From Arthrobacter sp. Leaf69 (lineage in GTDB: Bacteria > Actinomycetota > Actinomycetes > Actinomycetales > Micrococcaceae): a stretch of DNA of 64,000 nucleotides. Under the pieces are notes generated by a model. The model was not told where the DNA came from and did no database searches. It was given only the letters and a program-made list of their open reading frames with translations. The translations under genes and the position numbers were made by a program. The stretch is from the NCBI RefSeq assembly GCF_001422645.1, contig NZ_LMLR01000011.1:317701-381700 (forward strand). Direction: 5' to 3'. Positions 63,974 to 64,000 of the stretch are shown piece after piece; the stretch's first letter is position 1, and every line of letters starts with the position of its first letter.

Positions 63974-64000
63974 TTACTGGGTGTTGGCGGCTGTGTTGAC
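63974..64000 (-). CDS. 3' end of an upstream gene (cut by window edge)
   Basis: On the minus strand the last 27 bases read VNTAANTQ-stop, followed 14 nt later by the start of the SDR gene with AAGGA in between. This is the spacing of an operon, so a gene of the same catabolic cluster (a permease or kinase would be usual) probably ends here. Eight codons cannot identify it. Confidence 0.4.
   Translation of the reverse strand, partial: VNTAANTQ

Overview
The window is chromosomal DNA from a high-GC actinobacterium, most likely Micrococcaceae (Arthrobacter, Pseudarthrobacter or a close relative). The evidence is strong G/C third-position bias, the ileS-folC-DUF4233-ndk block beside VKOR and rne, a clpP1-clpP2-clpX cluster behind tig, an Rv2466c-like mycothiol-world protein, MptB, a C-terminally extended RNase E and many promoters placed directly on the start codon. 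It is mostly ordinary core genome: I see no insertion sequence, prophage, CRISPR array or clear island.

Layout. 0-6.5 kb: a ThiD-TenA fusion under a TPP riboswitch, rne, and a divergent VKOR gene. 6.6-12.5 kb: the minus-strand operon ileS (T-box leader)-folC-DUF4233-ndk. 12.6-17 kb: an SDR, valS and an Rv2466c-like thioredoxin-fold protein. 17-21.7 kb: clpX, clpP2, clpP1, tig and tRNA-Pro, with tRNA-Gly divergent. 22-32 kb: a Nei-like glycosylase, rpiB, pepN, OsmC, an epimerase, an MscS channel, a truncated globin and tesB. 32-37.6 kb: ettA, a putative lipoprotein, an SSB paralogue, tRNA-Arg, corA and a LapA-like protein. 37.6-43.6 kb: a GNAT enzyme, an HTH gene divergent from an extra methionine aminopeptidase, a second map gene, an AlkD-like protein, mptB, orn and tRNA-His. 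43.7-49.6 kb: an LCAD-type acyl-CoA dehydrogenase, def, an alpha/beta hydrolase, ppk2, a PfkB kinase and an anchored HNH nuclease. 49.7-56.4 kb: a long GAPDH, RNase P RNA, a slipin, a Tat lipoprotein esterase, yaaA, and a zinc-ribbon-like gene with Nif3. 56.5-64 kb: msrA, cysK-cysE, an SDR, gnd, a GntR/FCD regulator and an idonate/gluconate dehydrogenase pair that continues past the right edge.

Several groups form working units: translation and its quality control (ileS, valS, def, two map genes, tig, Clp, ettA, orn, rne, rnpB, four tRNAs), cysteine synthesis (cysK-cysE), and gluconate/idonate oxidation feeding the pentose phosphate pathway (gnd, the FCD regulator and the two dehydrogenases).

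The most noteworthy signals are regulatory. At least seventeen genes have a TANNNT -10 hexamer ending 6-7 nt before the start codon, which predicts leaderless mRNAs and settles several starts. There are also two riboswitch-class leaders, a perfect 16-bp palindrome before the GAPDH gene, duplicated octamers between the HTH and map genes, and long perfect hairpins without U-tracts between convergent genes. Several proteins lack a residue or element their family normally keeps: the Rv2466c-like protein lacks its resolving cysteine, the SSB lacks its acidic tip, the idonate dehydrogenase lacks structural-zinc cysteines, and the zinc-ribbon protein lacks one cysteine pair. I did not find a clearly new multi-gene system; the HTH/map locus is the best candidate for an uncharacterised regulatory pair.
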